Assembly (NCBI GenBank): GCA_023954795.1
Contig: JAGSHA010000006.1
Span: 1-29,262 of the forward strand
Direction: 5' to 3'
Length of the DNA stretch: 29,262 bases
Origin: Oceanospirillaceae bacterium
GTDB taxonomy: Bacteria; Pseudomonadota; Gammaproteobacteria; Pseudomonadales; Balneatricaceae
The notes beneath the pieces were generated by a model. It saw only the letters and a list, made by a program, of their open reading frames with translations, had not been told where the DNA came from and ran no database searches. Positions 15,385 to 23,185 of this stretch are shown here, one piece after another. Position numbers and translations under genes: made by a program. Each line of letters opens with the position of its first letter. The first letter of the stretch is position 1.

Positions 15385-16248
15385 TCAGATCCCTCGTACG
15401 CCCAAAAATGATTTGACCTGTGGATAAGCGAAGACCGGCCCATCTTTGCAGACAAAATCAGCCCCGTACTGGCAGTGTCCACAATGCCCAATCGCGCACT
15501 GCATATTGCGCTCCATACTGAGATAGATCTGATCCTCTATCACCCCCATCGCCATCAGTTTTTCGCTGGCCGCTTTCAACATGCCTTCGGGGCCGCACAA
15601 CATGGCAATCGTATTAGCCGGATCACCCGGAGACTGATCAAATACTTCCGTCACCCTACCGTGGTGATAGGGCCAGAGTGTGCCACCGTGATCGGCGGCG
15701 ATCAGCACCTGCGTTTTAGGCAAACTGTTCCAGTAGTCGTACCGCGCACGCCAGATCAACTCATCAGAGTGTTTAACGCCCTGAATGATGGTCAGTTGAC
15801 CAAAATGCTGTCGTCGCATCAGTACATAGTTGATCACGGCAACCACGGGAGCACAGCCAAGTCCACCCGTCACAATCATCACGTCCTTGCCTTCCGCCTC
15901 AGCCATCGGCCAGCCACGACCAAAAGGGCCCCGTAAACCGAGCTGATCACCCTCACGCAGCTTCGCCAAGCCATCCGTGACACGCCCCACCGCGCGAATC
16001 GTATGATCAATTAAGGTTTCATCCTGTGGATCGGAGACAATAGAGATAGGCACTTCGCCCACGCCAAACAGGTACAACATATTGAACTGGCCGGGAACAA
16101 AGCGATACGCGGCACGCTGATCCGGATCGACCAGCCGTAGCCGCAAGGTAAAAATACTGGGGGATTCCTGCACATACGCCACCACTTCTGCTGCGACGGG
16201 TAACGTGGCACTGAGCGGACCGTTTCCGGAGAGACACACCTCATTCAT
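15385..16248 (-). CDS. hydG: Hydrogenase gamma subunit: FAD/NAD(P)-binding [2Fe-2S] oxidoreductase
   Basis: Ferredoxin-NADP reductase-type flavoprotein that exchanges electrons with NAD(P). FAD-binding barrel (20-110; FVPGQFNMLY, then EVPISI). NAD(P)-binding fold (120-240) with VTGGLGCAPV and LCGPEGM. C-terminal PyrK-like [2Fe-2S] site C251, C256, C259 and C267 (CAIGHCGHCQYGADFVC). It matches the gamma subunit of sulfhydrogenase-type group 3b enzymes. Its ATG overlaps the beta-subunit stop by 4 nt. The length of 287 aa is normal. Which of NADH or NADPH is used cannot be read from the sequence. Confidence 0.94.
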   Translation of the reverse strand: MNEVCLSGNGPLSATLPVAAEVVAYVQESPSIFTLRLRLVDPDQRAAYRFVPGQFNMLYLFGVGEVPISIVSDPQDETLIDHTIRAVGRVTDGLAKLREGDQLGLRGPFGRGWPMAEAEGKDVMIVTGGLGCAPVVAVINYVLMRRQHFGQLTIIQGVKHSDELIWRARYDYWNSLPKTQVLIAADHGGTLWPYHHGRVTEVFDQSPGDPANTIAMLCGPEGMLKAASEKLMAMGVIEDQIYLSMERNMQCAIGHCGHCQYGADFVCKDGPVFAYPQVKSFLGVRGI

Positions 16249-17357
16249 GCCTCATCCTCCCCGCTAATGATGCGTGCTTCCTTGACGAAATCGATCTCAG
16301 CCGGACACCAGGTTGTACAGCGCCCACATCCAACGCAACCACTACGGCCATATTGCGCGTGCCAGCTATCCAGCTTGTGTGTCATCCACTGGCGGTACCG
16401 ACTCTTAATGTCAGGACGCACCTGAAACCCCGCTAAGTAGCCATGGTCAGCCGTGAAACAGGAATCCCATTCACGTACATGGTCGCTCTGCTCACCATCC
16501 AGAGTGACCACATCTCCCTCACTATGACAGAAACAACTGGGGCACACTTGGGTGCAATTGCCACAAGCTAAACACCGTTCCGCAATATCATCCCAACGCG
16601 GATGGTCGTGGTTGTTTTGCAAAATATTCATCAGCGGAATTTCAGGCAAGGCACGCTGCTGCACCTCAACTGCATGCTTATACTGAGCATATTGTGCAGA
16701 CTGCTGTTCTTCTGACGCGGGCTGCAGACGAAGTGTTGCGATCAAGTCGTCAGCCTCATCACTACCCACTTCAATCAGGAATCCGTCGTCTAACTCGGTC
16801 AGGTTCAGATCAAATCCCATCCCGGCTGCAGGACCGTCACCCGTTGATGCACAAAAGCAGGTATCAGCAGGCCGCGCACAGTTTACTGAGATCAGGAACA
16901 GTCCCTTTCGCCGCGCTTCATACCAGGGATCTTTGAATTCACTTTTGAGGAAATGCAGATCTTGTAACCGCAAGCCTGCCAGATCACAGGCCCTGACACC
17001 TAACACCGCCCGTTTTTGAACAACCGGCTCTGGTGGAATAAATTCAATGGCGCCCTCACTCGAACGGCGAGCCTGCCAGATCACCTCACGCGGAGCGAAT
17101 AGAAACGGCTTCAGAGATTCGGGGCCGTTTGCCCAGTCAAAATAACGCACTGAGGACGTATTTCCGAGACGATAGTAACCCGCTGCCTGTTGGTCATTAA
17201 CCCCCTGCGGTAACTGGGTCACATCCTGTAGGTTGAGATACACAATGGCACCGTCACGCACTTGAGGTCCAAATACCTCATAGTCGTTCAGCCGTAACAG
17301 ATCCACCAGCTGTTGCAGATGGTCACGTGGTAAAAAACCGGCAAGTTGTGGCTGCAT
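16245..17357 (-). CDS. hydB: Hydrogenase beta subunit: 2x[4Fe-4S] electron-transfer protein
   Basis: A 370-aa protein of the sulfhydrogenase beta-subunit type. Two ferredoxin motifs near the C-terminus: C262, C265, C268 and C272 (CLACGNCTQVC), with extra C275 and C277, and C341, C344, C347 and C351 (CVGCGRCTTWC). The N-terminal two thirds hold scattered cysteines (C124 in VRACDLAGLRL, C160, C167, C169) typical of the family. It passes electrons between the small subunit and the flavin subunit. First gene of the operon; the ATG at 17357 has GGGGAG about 11 nt upstream. The divergent gene on its other side is the NfeD-type protease. Confidence 0.93.
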   Translation of the reverse strand: MQPQLAGFLPRDHLQQLVDLLRLNDYEVFGPQVRDGAIVYLNLQDVTQLPQGVNDQQAAGYYRLGNTSSVRYFDWANGPESLKPFLFAPREVIWQARRSSEGAIEFIPPEPVVQKRAVLGVRACDLAGLRLQDLHFLKSEFKDPWYEARRKGLFLISVNCARPADTCFCASTGDGPAAGMGFDLNLTELDDGFLIEVGSDEADDLIATLRLQPASEEQQSAQYAQYKHAVEVQQRALPEIPLMNILQNNHDHPRWDDIAERCLACGNCTQVCPSCFCHSEGDVVTLDGEQSDHVREWDSCFTADHGYLAGFQVRPDIKSRYRQWMTHKLDSWHAQYGRSGCVGCGRCTTWCPAEIDFVKEARIISGEDEA

Positions 17358-17571
17358 AGCAATTCGGCTCCCCGAAGACGCGTATCATGATTGCCCCGGA
17401 GGCACCTGGACAAAAATTCACCGTATCTGCCAGATTAGAGCATGAACGGGAGATTAGAAAGGCGGAAAGCCTCACTATTGATCTGGATTGGGAGGGCGTT
17501 AATTCGTGGCTCCCGCTCTGCGAACAATGACCCGCTATACTTCCTGTATATCCAACATCAGGATTTTGGCC
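17358..17571. promoter_or_regulatory. Divergent control region between the hydrogenase operon and nfeD
   Basis: This gap must hold both promoters. For nfeD (plus) there is a TATACT at 17536-17541 with no good -35. For the hydrogenase (minus) only weak hexamers are visible (TTGTCC, then CATGAT at 18 bp). A short symmetric ATCTG-C-CAGAT lies at 17425-17435. I find no clear FNR box (TTGAT-N4-ATCAA) and no sigma-54 element. I see no convincing gene in the gap. Confidence 0.4.
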
Positions 17572-18960
17572 GTGCCGATACGAACATATCTGTCATGGAT
17601 GATCTGCTCACTTCTGCTTTTGATTGGTTTGGCGATGCCATCCATTCTGGCTCAGAACACAACCAGCCGTGACATATGGCACTTGAAGATATCCGGTGTT
17701 ATTGGTCCTGCCAGCGGGGATCTGCTGGTCCGTACACTGAGCGACGCCAATGAGAAAAAAGTCCACCTGTTAGTACTCCAGCTGGATACGCCCGGCGGCC
17801 TCGACACATCAATGCGTAATATGATTCAGGCCATTATTGACTCCCCCGTGCCTGTTGCCACCTTTGTTCATCCTAAAGGGGCCCGTGCCGCCAGCGCCGG
17901 AACTTACCTGCTGTACGCCAGCCACATCGCCGCGATGGCACCGGCGACCAATCTCGGGGCAGCAACCCCGGTACAGATTGGAATGACGCCCCCGCAGCCC
18001 AGAGATCCAACCAAGCAAGATGAGAAAGACGATAACCTCGGAGCAGCCGCCCATAATCCGATGCAAAAAAAGATTATGAATGATGCCGCCGCCTACATCC
18101 GTGGACTGGCCGACCTGCACGGACGCAACGCGGACTGGGCTGAAAAAGCAGTGCGCGACGCCGCCAGCCTGAGCGCCTCTGAAGCGCTGAAAGAGGGGGT
18201 TATCGATCTGATGGCCAATGATCTGAATAATCTGTTGCAACAGCTGGACGGAAGAGAGATTAAGGTACGAGACCAGCCTTATCAGCTCCGCACAACCGAT
18301 GTCCGCCTCTACGAAGTCACCACCGACTGGCGTTACGATTTTCTCTCGGTTATCACCAACCCGAACGTGGCCTATATCCTGATGCTCGCGGGGCTATACG
18401 GTCTGTTGCTGGAGTTCTATAACCCCGGCGTAGGGCTACCCGGCGTCATCGGCGGTATCAGTTTGCTCATCGCGCTCTACGCCTTCCAGCTCCTGCCCGT
18501 GAGTTACGCCGGGCTGGCCCTGATTGCACTGGGCGTCGGCCTGATGGTCACTGAAGCGATGTCCCCCAGTTTCGGTATTTTTGGTATCGGTGGGGCGATC
18601 TCGTTTGCCATTGGCTCCGTCCTGTTGATGGATACCGAGCTACCCGCGTTTCAAATTGCGATTCCGGTCATCGCGGCCTTTACTGCCGTCACCGGAGGGC
18701 TTTGTGTATTTGTACTGGCGATGGCACTGCGCGCGCGACGCAGCGCTGTGGTCAGTGGCTCCAGTATGCTGGTCGGAACAAAAGCCCTGGCGCTGGAAAA
18801 CTTTCATGAACTAGGCAAGGTCCAACTACACGGCGAGATCTGGAACGCACAAGCCACTTCCCCGATAAATGCAGGTGAACAGGTAACGATCCTCAGCGTA
18901 AAAGGACTGTTACTGGAGGTTGCCAAAGACGACCGTCCAACAACGGGAGATCCCCAATGA
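17572..18960 (+). CDS. NfeD-type membrane-bound serine protease
   Basis: ClpP/crotonase-fold Ser-Lys protease fused to an NfeD membrane/OB-fold tail, like archaeal PH1510. Signal or anchor segment (WMICSLLLLIGLAMPSILAQ), then the protease domain with LQLDTPGGLD (69-78), nucleophile S108 (KGARAASAGTYL) and the general base Lys at about 167 (MQKKIMNDAAAYIRG). About 20 extra charged residues lie between them. Four or five membrane segments (about 270-390) and a soluble NfeD domain follow. I chose GTG at 17572 (AGGA 9 nt before); the frame is open to 17506. It overlaps the slipin gene by 4 nt, the conserved NfeD-slipin pair. Confidence 0.9.
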   Translation: MPIRTYLSWMICSLLLLIGLAMPSILAQNTTSRDIWHLKISGVIGPASGDLLVRTLSDANEKKVHLLVLQLDTPGGLDTSMRNMIQAIIDSPVPVATFVHPKGARAASAGTYLLYASHIAAMAPATNLGAATPVQIGMTPPQPRDPTKQDEKDDNLGAAAHNPMQKKIMNDAAAYIRGLADLHGRNADWAEKAVRDAASLSASEALKEGVIDLMANDLNNLLQQLDGREIKVRDQPYQLRTTDVRLYEVTTDWRYDFLSVITNPNVAYILMLAGLYGLLLEFYNPGVGLPGVIGGISLLIALYAFQLLPVSYAGLALIALGVGLMVTEAMSPSFGIFGIGGAISFAIGSVLLMDTELPAFQIAIPVIAAFTAVTGGLCVFVLAMALRARRSAVVSGSSMLVGTKALALENFHELGKVQLHGEIWNAQATSPINAGEQVTILSVKGLLLEVAKDDRPTTGDPQ

Positions 18961-19721
18961 TCACGCTATATTTTTACATCAGTATGGTTGTACTGATCCT
19001 CGCCCTGCTGATCAGCACCTTCCGCATCCTGCGGGAGTATGAACGCGGCGTCATTTTTCTGCTCGGGCGATTCTATAAGGTGAAGGGTCCCGGGTTGATC
19101 ATCGTCATCCCATTGATCCAGACTATGGTACGTGTGGACATTCGTACGGTGGTCATGGATGTGCCCACGCAAGATGTTATCTCGCGGGATAACGTGTCGG
19201 TGATGGTCAACGCCGTGGTGTACTACCGTGTCGTAGATTCGCAAAAAGCGATCATCAATGTGGAAAACTTCCACGAAGCCACCAGTCAGCTGGCGCAAAC
19301 CACGTTACGCTCGGTCCTCGGCCAACACGAACTGGATGAAATGCTGGCGTCGCGCGAAACCCTCAACCGGGATATTCAGACCATCCTCGATCAGCAGACC
19401 GATGACTGGGGCATCAAGGTCAGTAATGTGGAGATCAAGCATGTTGATCTGAATGAATCGATGATCCGTGCAATCGCGAAGCAAGCGGAATCAGAACGTG
19501 AACGGCGGGCAAAAGTGATCCACGCAATGGGTGAACTGGAAGCCTCAGAGAAGTTGCGCGAAGCAGCTGCAATTTTGTCGGAACAACCCAAGGCACTGCA
19601 ATTAAGGTATCTTCAGACCCTCACCGAGATAGCGGGCGAACACAGTAACACCATCGTTTTCCCCCTGCCGATTGATCTGTTTAATACCCTGAAGGACGGC
19701 ATAAGCACAGCAAAAAAATAA
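18957..19721 (+). CDS. Slipin / stomatin-like SPFH membrane protein
   Basis: A 254-aa protein. One N-terminal membrane segment (LYFYISMVVLILALLISTF) is followed by the SPFH band-7 domain starting RILREYERGVIFLLGRFYKVKGPG. A helical region comes next (SERERRAKVIHAMGELEASEKLREAA), and a hydrophobic C-terminal motif NTIVFPLPIDL that in the archaeal pair is the protease target of the NfeD partner. It would form oligomeric scaffolds in membrane microdomains. The ATGA overlap with the nfeD gene shows translational coupling. Confidence 0.93.
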   Translation: MITLYFYISMVVLILALLISTFRILREYERGVIFLLGRFYKVKGPGLIIVIPLIQTMVRVDIRTVVMDVPTQDVISRDNVSVMVNAVVYYRVVDSQKAIINVENFHEATSQLAQTTLRSVLGQHELDEMLASRETLNRDIQTILDQQTDDWGIKVSNVEIKHVDLNESMIRAIAKQAESERERRAKVIHAMGELEASEKLREAAAILSEQPKALQLRYLQTLTEIAGEHSNTIVFPLPIDLFNTLKDGISTAKK

Positions 19722-19768
19722 GCAGGATAGAGACTGCACATTAGGCGACAGATCACATACCATCCCTG

Positions 19769-19777
19769 TTATCCACA
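19769..19777 (+). other. Perfect DnaA-box 9-mer
   Basis: TTATCCACA matches the strongest DnaA box. It lies in the leader of the mutarotase gene. Two more exact copies occur in reverse orientation at 12433-12441 and 15419-15427 inside genes. They are not clustered and there is no AT-rich origin element, so this is not an origin. A DnaA titration or regulatory role is possible but unproven. Confidence 0.3.
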
Positions 19778-19800
19778 GGTAAAATCACAGGGATTGCGCT

Positions 19801-20697
19801 TTGCAGCAGATCATTAACCACAGCCAGACCGTTACGCTAACCGATAGTATTCAGCGTTACCAAAAATCCCCACCCGCCCAGCCTCTGCTGCACATCAGCA
19901 ACCAGAGCTGCGAGGCAGTTATTGCGGTTCAGGGAGCACACTTAATCCAGTTCAAGCCCCAATCAGCTGCTGAACTGCTCTGGCTCAGTCCTAACGCCAT
20001 CTTCGCCGAAGGTACGGCGATCCGCGGCGGGATTCCCGTGTGCCTGCCCTGGTTTGGTGTGAACCAAAAAGATCCCTCCAAACCTAAGCATGGTTTTGTA
20101 CGCAATCAGGACTGGCAGCTCAGCGAGATTCACGAACCTGATCCGAACACCACCGAACTGGTCTTTACGTACGAATCCAGTACTGCGGATTGGGCGCTGT
20201 TCCCGCATCCGTTTACCGCCCAACTGCAGATAACACTATCGAATAAGATCGAGCTTAAACTCACACTCCACAATCGGTCGGCTTCAGACGCCGAATTCAG
20301 CTGGGCACTGCACAGCTACCATCCAGTTACAGACCTGGCATCCACTGCCGTTGCAGGGCTATCAGGTCTGAACTACCTGGATAACCTGCAAGGACTTAAG
20401 CCCACGCTTCAGGACAGCAATATACGCTTTAACGGCGAAGTCGATCGTGTGTATGAATCCGTACCCGTCTCCCAACAGATACTGGGACAGCCCACCATCA
20501 GCATCAGCGGACACAACTGCGAGACAGCTATTGTGTGGAATCCCGGCGCTGAAAATGCAGCAGCCATGAACGATGTTGGAGAAGGGATCCATCAGCAATT
20601 TATCTGCGTAGAGAGAGGCGCGGCATTTCGCAACAGCTGGGTATTGGCACCGGATGAGAGTCGGCAGGCAACCCTACAGATCACCGGGACATCTTAG
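19801..20697 (+). CDS. yeaD: D-hexose-6-phosphate mutarotase (YeaD-like)
   Basis: An aldose-1-epimerase superfamily protein of 298 aa, close to E. coli YeaD (294). Motifs: AVQGAHLIQFKP, AIFAEGTAIRGGIPVCLPWFG, HGFVRNQDWQ, EFSWALHSYHPV and a C-terminal CVERGAA carrying the probable catalytic Glu. The family interconverts alpha and beta anomers of glucose-6-phosphate and related sugars. The start is TTG at 19801, with GGGA 7 nt upstream; no ATG or GTG in frame nearby fits better. It is 79 bp after slipin and 54 bp before folX. Confidence 0.88.
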   Translation: MQQIINHSQTVTLTDSIQRYQKSPPAQPLLHISNQSCEAVIAVQGAHLIQFKPQSAAELLWLSPNAIFAEGTAIRGGIPVCLPWFGVNQKDPSKPKHGFVRNQDWQLSEIHEPDPNTTELVFTYESSTADWALFPHPFTAQLQITLSNKIELKLTLHNRSASDAEFSWALHSYHPVTDLASTAVAGLSGLNYLDNLQGLKPTLQDSNIRFNGEVDRVYESVPVSQQILGQPTISISGHNCETAIVWNPGAENAAAMNDVGEGIHQQFICVERGAAFRNSWVLAPDESRQATLQITGTS

Positions 20698-20751
20698 GCC
20701 CTGGATCTGTTACCCTCTGGATAAACTTTCTGATCACACTAAGGAGCTTGT

Positions 20752-21114
20752 ATGTCGATCAGCAATGCGGTCATCAACATCACCAATCTGCGCTTACGCA
20801 CGTTTATCGGATTTAATCCTGAAGAGATGACCAAACAACAGGACGTTGTGATCAATATCGAAATTCACTACCCCGCGGATAAAGCGATGACCAATGATGA
20901 TGTAGAGGCTGCGCTCAACTACAAAGTCATCACAAAAAAGGTCATCTCCCACGTGGAAGCCGGGCACTTTAAACTGCTGGAAAAACTGGTATCCGATGTG
21001 CTGGATATCTGCAGCGAACACGACTGGACCGAATACGCGCGGGTCACGATCGATAAGCCCCATGCATTGCGCTTTGCCGATTCCGTGTCATTGTCACTGG
21101 AGTGGCGGAAGTAA
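20752..21114 (+). CDS. folX: Dihydroneopterin triphosphate 2'-epimerase
   Basis: A 120-aa FolB/FolX-fold protein. It follows E. coli FolX almost throughout: ITNLRLRTFIGFNPEEMTKQQDVVINIEIHYPADKA, ALNYKVITKKVI, KLLEKLVSDVLDI and a C-terminal DKPHALRFADSVSLSLEW, which distinguish it from the aldolase FolB. It epimerises dihydroneopterin triphosphate to the monapterin form used for tetrahydromonapterin. AAGGAG lies 5 nt before the ATG. It converges on the DUF3501 gene. Confidence 0.93.
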   Translation: MSISNAVINITNLRLRTFIGFNPEEMTKQQDVVINIEIHYPADKAMTNDDVEAALNYKVITKKVISHVEAGHFKLLEKLVSDVLDICSEHDWTEYARVTIDKPHALRFADSVSLSLEWRK

Positions 21115-21148
21115 CATCCGGCGCTAGGTCAGTCTAATCCTGAGAGGT

Positions 21149-21176
21149 TGTATGGGGTATCGCATTGCTCCATACA
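21149..21176. terminator. Hairpin between convergent folX and DUF3501 genes
   Basis: TGTATGGGGT (21149-21158) and GCTCCATACA (21167-21176) pair over 10 bp with two wobble pairs and an 8-nt loop. There is no U-run on either strand. It may be a weak or Rho-assisted terminator for both sides. Confidence 0.35.
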
Positions 21177-21178
21177 GC

Positions 21179-21766
21179 CTATCGGTTGAGATCCTTTAAC
21201 AGCGCAATTCGACTCTGATCCGGCATATCCATATCGACATAGTATCCGGGATGATCAACGCCCATGCGCACACCGGTTTTTGCATTCTTAACAGATTTCA
21301 GCACCTTCGACGGCAACTCGAAACGTAAAAAATGCACGCTGGATGTCTTCTCTTCATTTTCCCGCTCCAGGTCTTCATCAGCGATCGCGTAGACCGGTTC
21401 ATAGCCGTTGACGCGTATCCACAGCTTACGCTCCACACCAATCAGTTCAGCCAGTGCGTGACGACGCTCATCCACGTCGCTGTACTCTATCAGCATGGTC
21501 GCTTTCCAGTTATTACCATCAGGAATCAAGGGGTTGTAGGTATCCAGTTCCTCCTGAATCGCATCCGCTTCAAAAATCCGCTCAACACGCAGCATCTCCT
21601 GAATCTGATACTGCATGGTCAGACGATCCTCGAATAACAACCGAATGTGCTCACCCAGCTGAATCTGACGCTGCGCTTTGTGGGTCATAACATCACGCCG
21701 GAACTGATCACGGCAGGCCGCATACGCCTCCAATGACAGCAAATCATCACGTGTAAGTTTGTTCAT
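21179..21766 (-). CDS. DUF3501 family protein
   Basis: A soluble 195-aa protein (MNKLTRDDLLSLEAYAACRDQFRRDVM ... RLLFEDRLTMQYQIQEMLRVERIFE), recognisable as DUF3501, whose function is unknown. It is rich in charged residues with no cofactor motif that I can see; cysteine is nearly absent. The ATG at 21766 has GAGGAG 9 nt before it; a GTG three codons upstream is less likely. It is 12 nt after the Fe-S oxidoreductase gene. From memory, DUF3501 genes commonly travel with rubrerythrin and this Fe-S protein, so a joint role in peroxide or redox defence is inferred. Confidence 0.88.
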   Translation of the reverse strand: MNKLTRDDLLSLEAYAACRDQFRRDVMTHKAQRQIQLGEHIRLLFEDRLTMQYQIQEMLRVERIFEADAIQEELDTYNPLIPDGNNWKATMLIEYSDVDERRHALAELIGVERKLWIRVNGYEPVYAIADEDLERENEEKTSSVHFLRFELPSKVLKSVKNAKTGVRMGVDHPGYYVDMDMPDQSRIALLKDLNR

Positions 21767-21778
21767 GCTCAACACTCC

Positions 21779-23125
21779 TCAGAGTCCGTAAGCTTTGTGT
21801 AGCAGACTGATGGGGTGCAACGAACCTTCAACCGTATCGCTCAGACGCGCAATATGACTGCCTGCCATCGGGCAGTCACTGCTCAGGGTTGCGCCTTCAG
21901 CCGCTTTCACTTTACGGGCAACCGGCCGTCCAATTTTCACCGCTTTATCGTGAGTTTCCACTTTGACTGCATACGTACCGTCATGACCGGAACAACGCTC
22001 CAGCACGTTCACCCGCGTATCAGGTATCAACTGCAATACATCACGGGCTTTATAGCCGATATTCTGCACCCGTAAATGACACGCCACCTGATAGCTAATA
22101 TCACCCAGTGGATTTGAAAAATCTTTGCGTAGCAGTCCCGCTTTGTGGCGTAACCAGAGGTATTCAAAGGGATCAAAAAACGCCTGCTGCACCTTTTTCA
22201 CGTCCGGGTCATCGGGAAACATCAGAGGTAACTCCTGCTTAAACATCAGGACACAGGATGGCACCAGCGCGGTCAGATCGTAGCCCTGATCCACCAGATC
22301 AGCCAACACAGGGATGTTGTCTTCCTTAGCACGCTCTACCGATGCCAAATCGCCCAACTCCATTTTGGGCATACCACAGCACCGCTCTTTTCCGACCAGT
22401 TTCACTGGAATCGAGTTGTGGTGGAAAACATCCACCAGATGTTCACCCAGTTCAGGGCTGTTGTTATTACCGTAACAGGTCGCGAACAGGGCTATTTTGC
22501 CACGGGTTTTATCCGTAGCCGTGGCGGTGACAGCACGTAGCTCAGACAGTTGAGAGGTCACCCGCTTACGCAGCGTTTTCGAATCAAACTTGGGTAACAC
22601 CGCCTGATGATGAATGCCTATGCTCTGTTCCATCAGGTTTCTGGCCCAGCGCTGTTCGTTCAGTGCATTGATGGTGACATCAATCAGCGGGATCGTTGCC
22701 CAACGCCCCACTTGATCAGTGTTGGTTAGCACCCGGTCGCGAAAATTCGCCCCCTGGTCTTTGTACTTCACCGCTTTTGCCCGCAACATCAGGTGAGGAA
22801 AATCGACGTTCCATTCATGCGGCGGTACGTAGGGACATTTGGTCATGTAACACATGTCACAGAGATAACACTGATCAGTGACCTTCATGAAGTCCATGGG
22901 ATCAACACCGTCCACTTCCATGGTGTCGGATTCATCAACCAGATCAAATAACGTCGGGAAGGCATCACAGAGGTTCACACAGCGTCTGCAGCCATGGCAG
23001 ATGTCGAACACCCGCTCCAGCTCCTGATTAAGATCATCGACGTTATAAAAAGACTCGTTCTTCCAGTCCAGCGGATGGCGTGTAGGTGCGTCCAAACTGC
23101 CCTCACGGTCAGGCGATTTGCTCAT
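21779..23125 (-). CDS. GlpC/HdrD-like Fe-S oxidoreductase
   Basis: A 448-aa protein. Two ferredoxin-type [4Fe-4S] motifs: C43, C46, C49 and C53 (CHGCRRCVNLC), then C86, C89, C92 and C97 (CYLCDMCYMTKC). Two cysteine-rich CCG-type domains as in heterodisulfide reductase HdrB/D and GlpC: C217...CCGMP (249-250)...C291, and C349...C378...C418. In the second the usual CCG is reduced to ERCSGHDG. No flavin domain or membrane segment is seen. It probably moves electrons between a donor and the rubrerythrin diiron centre; this is inference from context. The ATG at 23125 has only a weak Shine-Dalgarno. A strong hairpin stands between it and rubrerythrin. Confidence 0.88.
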   Translation of the reverse strand: MSKSPDREGSLDAPTRHPLDWKNESFYNVDDLNQELERVFDICHGCRRCVNLCDAFPTLFDLVDESDTMEVDGVDPMDFMKVTDQCYLCDMCYMTKCPYVPPHEWNVDFPHLMLRAKAVKYKDQGANFRDRVLTNTDQVGRWATIPLIDVTINALNEQRWARNLMEQSIGIHHQAVLPKFDSKTLRKRVTSQLSELRAVTATATDKTRGKIALFATCYGNNNSPELGEHLVDVFHHNSIPVKLVGKERCCGMPKMELGDLASVERAKEDNIPVLADLVDQGYDLTALVPSCVLMFKQELPLMFPDDPDVKKVQQAFFDPFEYLWLRHKAGLLRKDFSNPLGDISYQVACHLRVQNIGYKARDVLQLIPDTRVNVLERCSGHDGTYAVKVETHDKAVKIGRPVARKVKAAEGATLSSDCPMAGSHIARLSDTVEGSLHPISLLHKAYGL

Positions 23126-23143
23126 ACCGTTGTTCTCACTGCC

Positions 23144-23176
23144 GGAAATCAGCGCAATCGTCTTGCCCTGATTTCC
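23144..23176 (-). promoter_or_regulatory. Long intercistronic hairpin between rubrerythrin and the Fe-S oxidoreductase
   Basis: GGAAATCAG (23144-23152) pairs perfectly with CTGATTTCC (23168-23176). After a single C-C mismatch, GCAA pairs with TTGC around a TCGTC loop, giving 13 bp in all. No U-run follows. It is a candidate mRNA-stability or attenuation element giving more rubrerythrin than downstream protein. Confidence 0.6.
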
Positions 23177-23185
23177 AGGTCAGAG

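Noticed and set aside
12861..17357. Bidirectional Hox (group 3d) hydrogenase
   Set aside because: HoxF/HoxU diaphorase subunits are absent. The beta and gamma subunits are of the sulfhydrogenase type, and the small subunit has three [4Fe-4S] clusters.
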